NCBI GenBank assembly: GCA_035645555.1
Contig: DASQMI010000087.1
Coordinates: 1 to 32,906, forward strand
Source of the DNA: Lysobacter_F sp035645555
GTDB taxonomy: Bacteria; Pseudomonadota; Gammaproteobacteria; Xanthomonadales; Xanthomonadaceae
DNA length: 32,906 bases
Direction: 5' to 3'
Shown: piece after piece, positions 30,607 through 32,906 of the stretch
How positions within the stretch are numbered: the first letter of the stretch is position 1
How the letters are laid out: the number at the start of each line of letters is the position of its first letter
Notes under the pieces: generated by a model
The model's input: only the letters and a program-made list of their open reading frames with translations
Databases searched by the model: none
Told to the model about the DNA's origin: nothing
Translations under genes and position numbers: made by a program

Positions 30607-31332
30607 TCACGCGGCGTCAAGCGGTACCCGGATGCGGATGCGGGTGCCGGCCCCCGGGGCCGAGCGCAGCTCGAAGCGCCCGCCGTACAGGCGCGCGCGC
30701 TCGCGCATGCTGCCCAGGCCGCTGCCGCCGCTGCGCAGGGCCCGTTCCGGGTCGCAGCCACGGCCGTCGTCGGCCACTTCCAGCACCGCGTCGCCGCCTT
30801 CCTGGCGCAGACGCAGGGTGATCTGGCGGGCATGCGCGTGGCGGATGGCGTTGCTGAGCGCCTCTTGGGCCACCCGGAACAGCAGCGTCTGCAGTTCGCC
30901 GTGCAGCTCCGGCACGCGGTCCAGCTCGACGTCGATCGCCGGCCCGCCGCCTTCGCCCAGGCTGCGCGCCAGCCAGCGCAGCGACGGCTCGAGCCCGAGG
31001 TCGTCGAGCATCGGCGGACGCAGCAGGCGCGAGAGCTTGCGGGTGTCCTCCAAGGTCGTGCTGCACAGCGCGATCGCCGATTCCAGCTTGGCGCGCAGCG
31101 CGTCGCTGCCGGGCGGCAACTCGCTGCCGAGCAGGGCCAGCCGGTGCTTGAGCGCGGTGAGGTTCTGGCCGATGCCGTCGTGCAGGTCGCGCGCGAGCCG
31201 GCGGCGCTCGTCCTCCTGCACCCGCCACACCGCGCGGCCGAGCCGGCGGAACTCGGCTTCGTTGGCCTCGATGCGGGCGAGCAGCCGCTGGTACTGCTCG
31301 CGCAGCGCCGCGGGGTCCTCGCCGCCGATCAT
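30607..31332 (-). CDS. Cytoplasmic HisKA_3 histidine kinase
   Basis: A 241-residue kinase with no transmembrane segment. An N-terminal coiled-coil (about 8-40) precedes the dimerisation/phosphorylation motif DERRRLARDLHDGIGQNLTA with phospho-acceptor H51. The HATPase domain shows the N box (RVAQEALSNAIRHAHA), the DDGRGCDP box and GSGLGSMRERARLYGG. Lacking a sensor domain, it must receive its signal from another protein; the TPR protein encoded upstream, whose stop overlaps this start (ATGA), is the obvious candidate. It should phosphorylate the adjacent NarL-type regulator. Confidence 0.93.
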   Translation of the reverse strand: MIGGEDPAALREQYQRLLARIEANEAEFRRLGRAVWRVQEDERRRLARDLHDGIGQNLTALKHRLALLGSELPPGSDALRAKLESAIALCSTTLEDTRKLSRLLRPPMLDDLGLEPSLRWLARSLGEGGGPAIDVELDRVPELHGELQTLLFRVAQEALSNAIRHAHARQITLRLRQEGGDAVLEVADDGRGCDPERALRSGGSGLGSMRERARLYGGRFELRSAPGAGTRIRIRVPLDAA

Positions 31333-32906
31333 CGCGCCGCTCCGGCGGCCAAACGCTCGCCCTGCAGCATGCGGACCTCGGCGCTGGCATCGAAGCCGGC
31401 GAGCAGCGAGGGCGGGATCGCCGCCCGCAGCACGCCGAGTGCCGCAACAGCGTCGCGCCGCGCCATCGTCGCGCCCGCCTCGTCGCCGCGCGCGGCGAAC
31501 GCGCGCGCACCGAGCCCATGCAGGCGGAACGCGCGCAGGTAGGTCTTGCCGCGCAACAGGCCGGTCGCCTCGCGATAGTGACGCACGGCCGCGGCGGGGT
31601 CGTCGGCGAGCGCGCGCTGGATCGCCTGCTCAAGCCACAGCAGGCGCAGCCCGACGTGGCCGAGCTCGGCGGTCTGCGTGCCGGCTTCCGGGTCGCCGGC
31701 GAGCAGCGCGATCTGCGTCTGCAGCTGCGGCACGCCCGCGCCGTCGGCCAGCCGGCGCGCGCTGGCGAGCGCGCGGGCGGCGTCGTCGGTGCGGCCGGCG
31801 CGCTGGTGCAGGGTAGTGCGCAGCGCCGCGGCGATCGCCTGCTGCTCGGAGGACGCTTGGGCGATCAGCGGCGCCAGCGCGTCGAGCTCCTGTGCGGCCC
31901 GCGCGTCGGCATGCGCGGCCAGCAGCACCTGCACGCGCAGCAGGCGTGCGTCGGTCTCGCCGCGTGGGTCCTGGCGGCTCTCGAACAGGGTGCGCGCCTT
32001 GTCGGCCTGTTCCAGCGCCGCCGCCAGCCGGCCCTGCCACAGGTCGAGTTCGGCGAGGTTGCGCCGGCTCACCGCCAGCTCTTCCAGCATCTGCGCCTGG
32101 GCGGCGGTCTGCAGCGAGCGCTCCAGCCGCTGGCGCGCCTCATCCCAGCGCCCGCGCGCGATGTCGAGCAGGGCGAGGTTCTGCGCCGTGCGCACGTCGC
32201 CGGTGCGGTCGCCGAGCTTGGCGTAGGCGGCGGCCGCCTGCTGCCAGAACGCCTGCGCGTTGTCGTAGGCGCCGAGCTGGTAATGCGCGAAGCCGACGTG
32301 GTTGAGCGTCTCGGCGACGCCGTGGCTGTCGCCGACCTGCTGCAGCGCCTGCAGCGCACGGCGGTAGGCGTCCAGCGCCGCCGGGAAATCGCCGCGCTCT
32401 TCGGCGAGCAGGCCGAGCTCGTTGTCGACGGTGGCGAGCCCGGCGCGGTCGCCGAGCGACTCGTACAGCGCACGTGCCTGCTGCAGGTGGCTGGCGGCGG
32501 CGTCGAACTGGCGGCGCAGGCCGAGCACGCCGGCGAGGTTGCGCAGGCTGGTGGCGACGCCGCGGCGGTTGCCTACCTTCCCGCGCAGCTCGACCGCGCG
32601 GCGGTATTGCTCCTCTGCATCGGCGGTCTGGCCGAGCCGGCCGTAGCCGACGCCGAGCGCGTTGACCGTCTCGGCCTCGCCGTATACGTCGCGGCTGCGC
32701 TTGAACAGCACCAGCGCCCGCAGCAGGTAGTCCTCGACCGCGCGGCGGGCGTCGCCCTGCAGGATCGAGAACTTGCCGAGCTCGAACCACAGGCGTGGAT
32801 CGCCGTCGTCGCGCTGAGCCAGCGCGCGCAGCGTGTTGGCCGCGGCCTCGAACTGGCCGTCGGCGCCGAGCGCGCGCGCGAGGTTGAGCGCGGCCCAGGT
32901 GTCGTC
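31329..32906 (-). CDS. TPR-repeat protein, N-terminus outside window
   Basis: The frame is open to the right window edge, giving at least 525 residues; a GTG at 32711 that could be taken as a start is internal, since tetratricopeptide sequence continues beyond it. About eight or more TPR-like repeats follow the pattern of paired helices with A/L/G spacing (for example DPRLWFELGKFSILQGDARR, AVNALGVGYGRLGQTADAEE-type units, and SLRNLAGVLGLRRQFDAAAS). The tail (about the last 150 residues) is also helical. Larger proteins with C-terminal TPR arrays next to kinases may carry an N-terminal Ser/Thr kinase or DNA-binding domain, but that part is not visible. Co-translation with the histidine kinase (overlapping ATGA) points to a signalling scaffold or sensor. 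Confidence 0.88.
   Translation of the reverse strand, partial: DDTWAALNLARALGADGQFEAAANTLRALAQRDDGDPRLWFELGKFSILQGDARRAVEDYLLRALVLFKRSRDVYGEAETVNALGVGYGRLGQTADAEEQYRRAVELRGKVGNRRGVATSLRNLAGVLGLRRQFDAAASHLQQARALYESLGDRAGLATVDNELGLLAEERGDFPAALDAYRRALQALQQVGDSHGVAETLNHVGFAHYQLGAYDNAQAFWQQAAAAYAKLGDRTGDVRTAQNLALLDIARGRWDEARQRLERSLQTAAQAQMLEELAVSRRNLAELDLWQGRLAAALEQADKARTLFESRQDPRGETDARLLRVQVLLAAHADARAAQELDALAPLIAQASSEQQAIAAALRTTLHQRAGRTDDAARALASARRLADGAGVPQLQTQIALLAGDPEAGTQTAELGHVGLRLLWLEQAIQRALADDPAAAVRHYREATGLLRGKTYLRAFRLHGLGARAFAARGDEAGATMARRDAVAALGVLRAAIPPSLLAGFDASAEVRMLQGERLAAGAAR

Overview
This is a chromosomal, very GC-rich, densely coding stretch from a gammaproteobacterium, most probably a member of the Xanthomonadaceae (Lysobacter/Luteimonas/Xanthomonas type). 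The inference rests on gene order (pabB-mltG-tmk-holB-pilZ; rpoE-rseA-mucD without rseB, followed by lepA-lepB-DUF4845-rnc-era-recO), on GTAG-headed extragenic palindromes, and on a class III PHA synthase pair. No rRNA, tRNA, CRISPR array, prophage or insertion sequence was seen, and base composition looks even throughout.

Layout. 1-4084 (+): the 3' part of pabB, a decayed pabC-like remnant, then mltG, tmk, holB and pilZ chained by stop/start overlaps. 4105-6162 (-): a lone FadB/FadJ-type beta-oxidation enzyme, divergent from the envelope-stress block rpoE-rseA-mucD (6327-9329, +), which is preceded by a good sigma-E-type autoregulatory promoter. 9424-14979 (+): lepA, lepB, DUF4845, rnc, era, recO. 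14999-15727 (-): an orphan receiver-Hpt phosphorelay protein, converging on recO over a REP and starting only 28 bp from the divergent next gene. 15756-18386 (+): a YdbH-like AsmA-family protein and a lipoprotein that looks like a YnbE-YdbL fusion, closed by an intrinsic terminator. 18512-22705 (+): rlmD, a CYTH protein, nagZ, hpt, and an MTA/MTI phosphorylase (RNA modification, cell-wall recycling, purine salvage). 22844-24780 (+): a cold-shock protein with its own promoter and terminator, then aidB. A tandem-repeat/REP cluster lies between aidB and convergent dinB (24899-26020, -). 26106-29930 (+): pssA, phaE-phaC, a DUF5329 protein, a PspC-domain peptide and a small membrane protein with an HExxH motif. 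29941-32906 (-): NarL-type response regulator, cytoplasmic HisKA_3 kinase and a TPR protein cut by the window edge, transcribed TPR to kinase to regulator.

Most of the window is conserved housekeeping. The parts most worth a second look are the apparent YnbE-YdbL fusion lipoprotein with an internal signal-peptide-like scar, the REP elements that supply stop codons (and in one case the last residues) of neighbouring genes, the pabC remnant, the PspC/HExxH pair with a hairpin over the pspC Shine-Dalgarno, and the orphan receiver-Hpt protein facing the ydbH operon.
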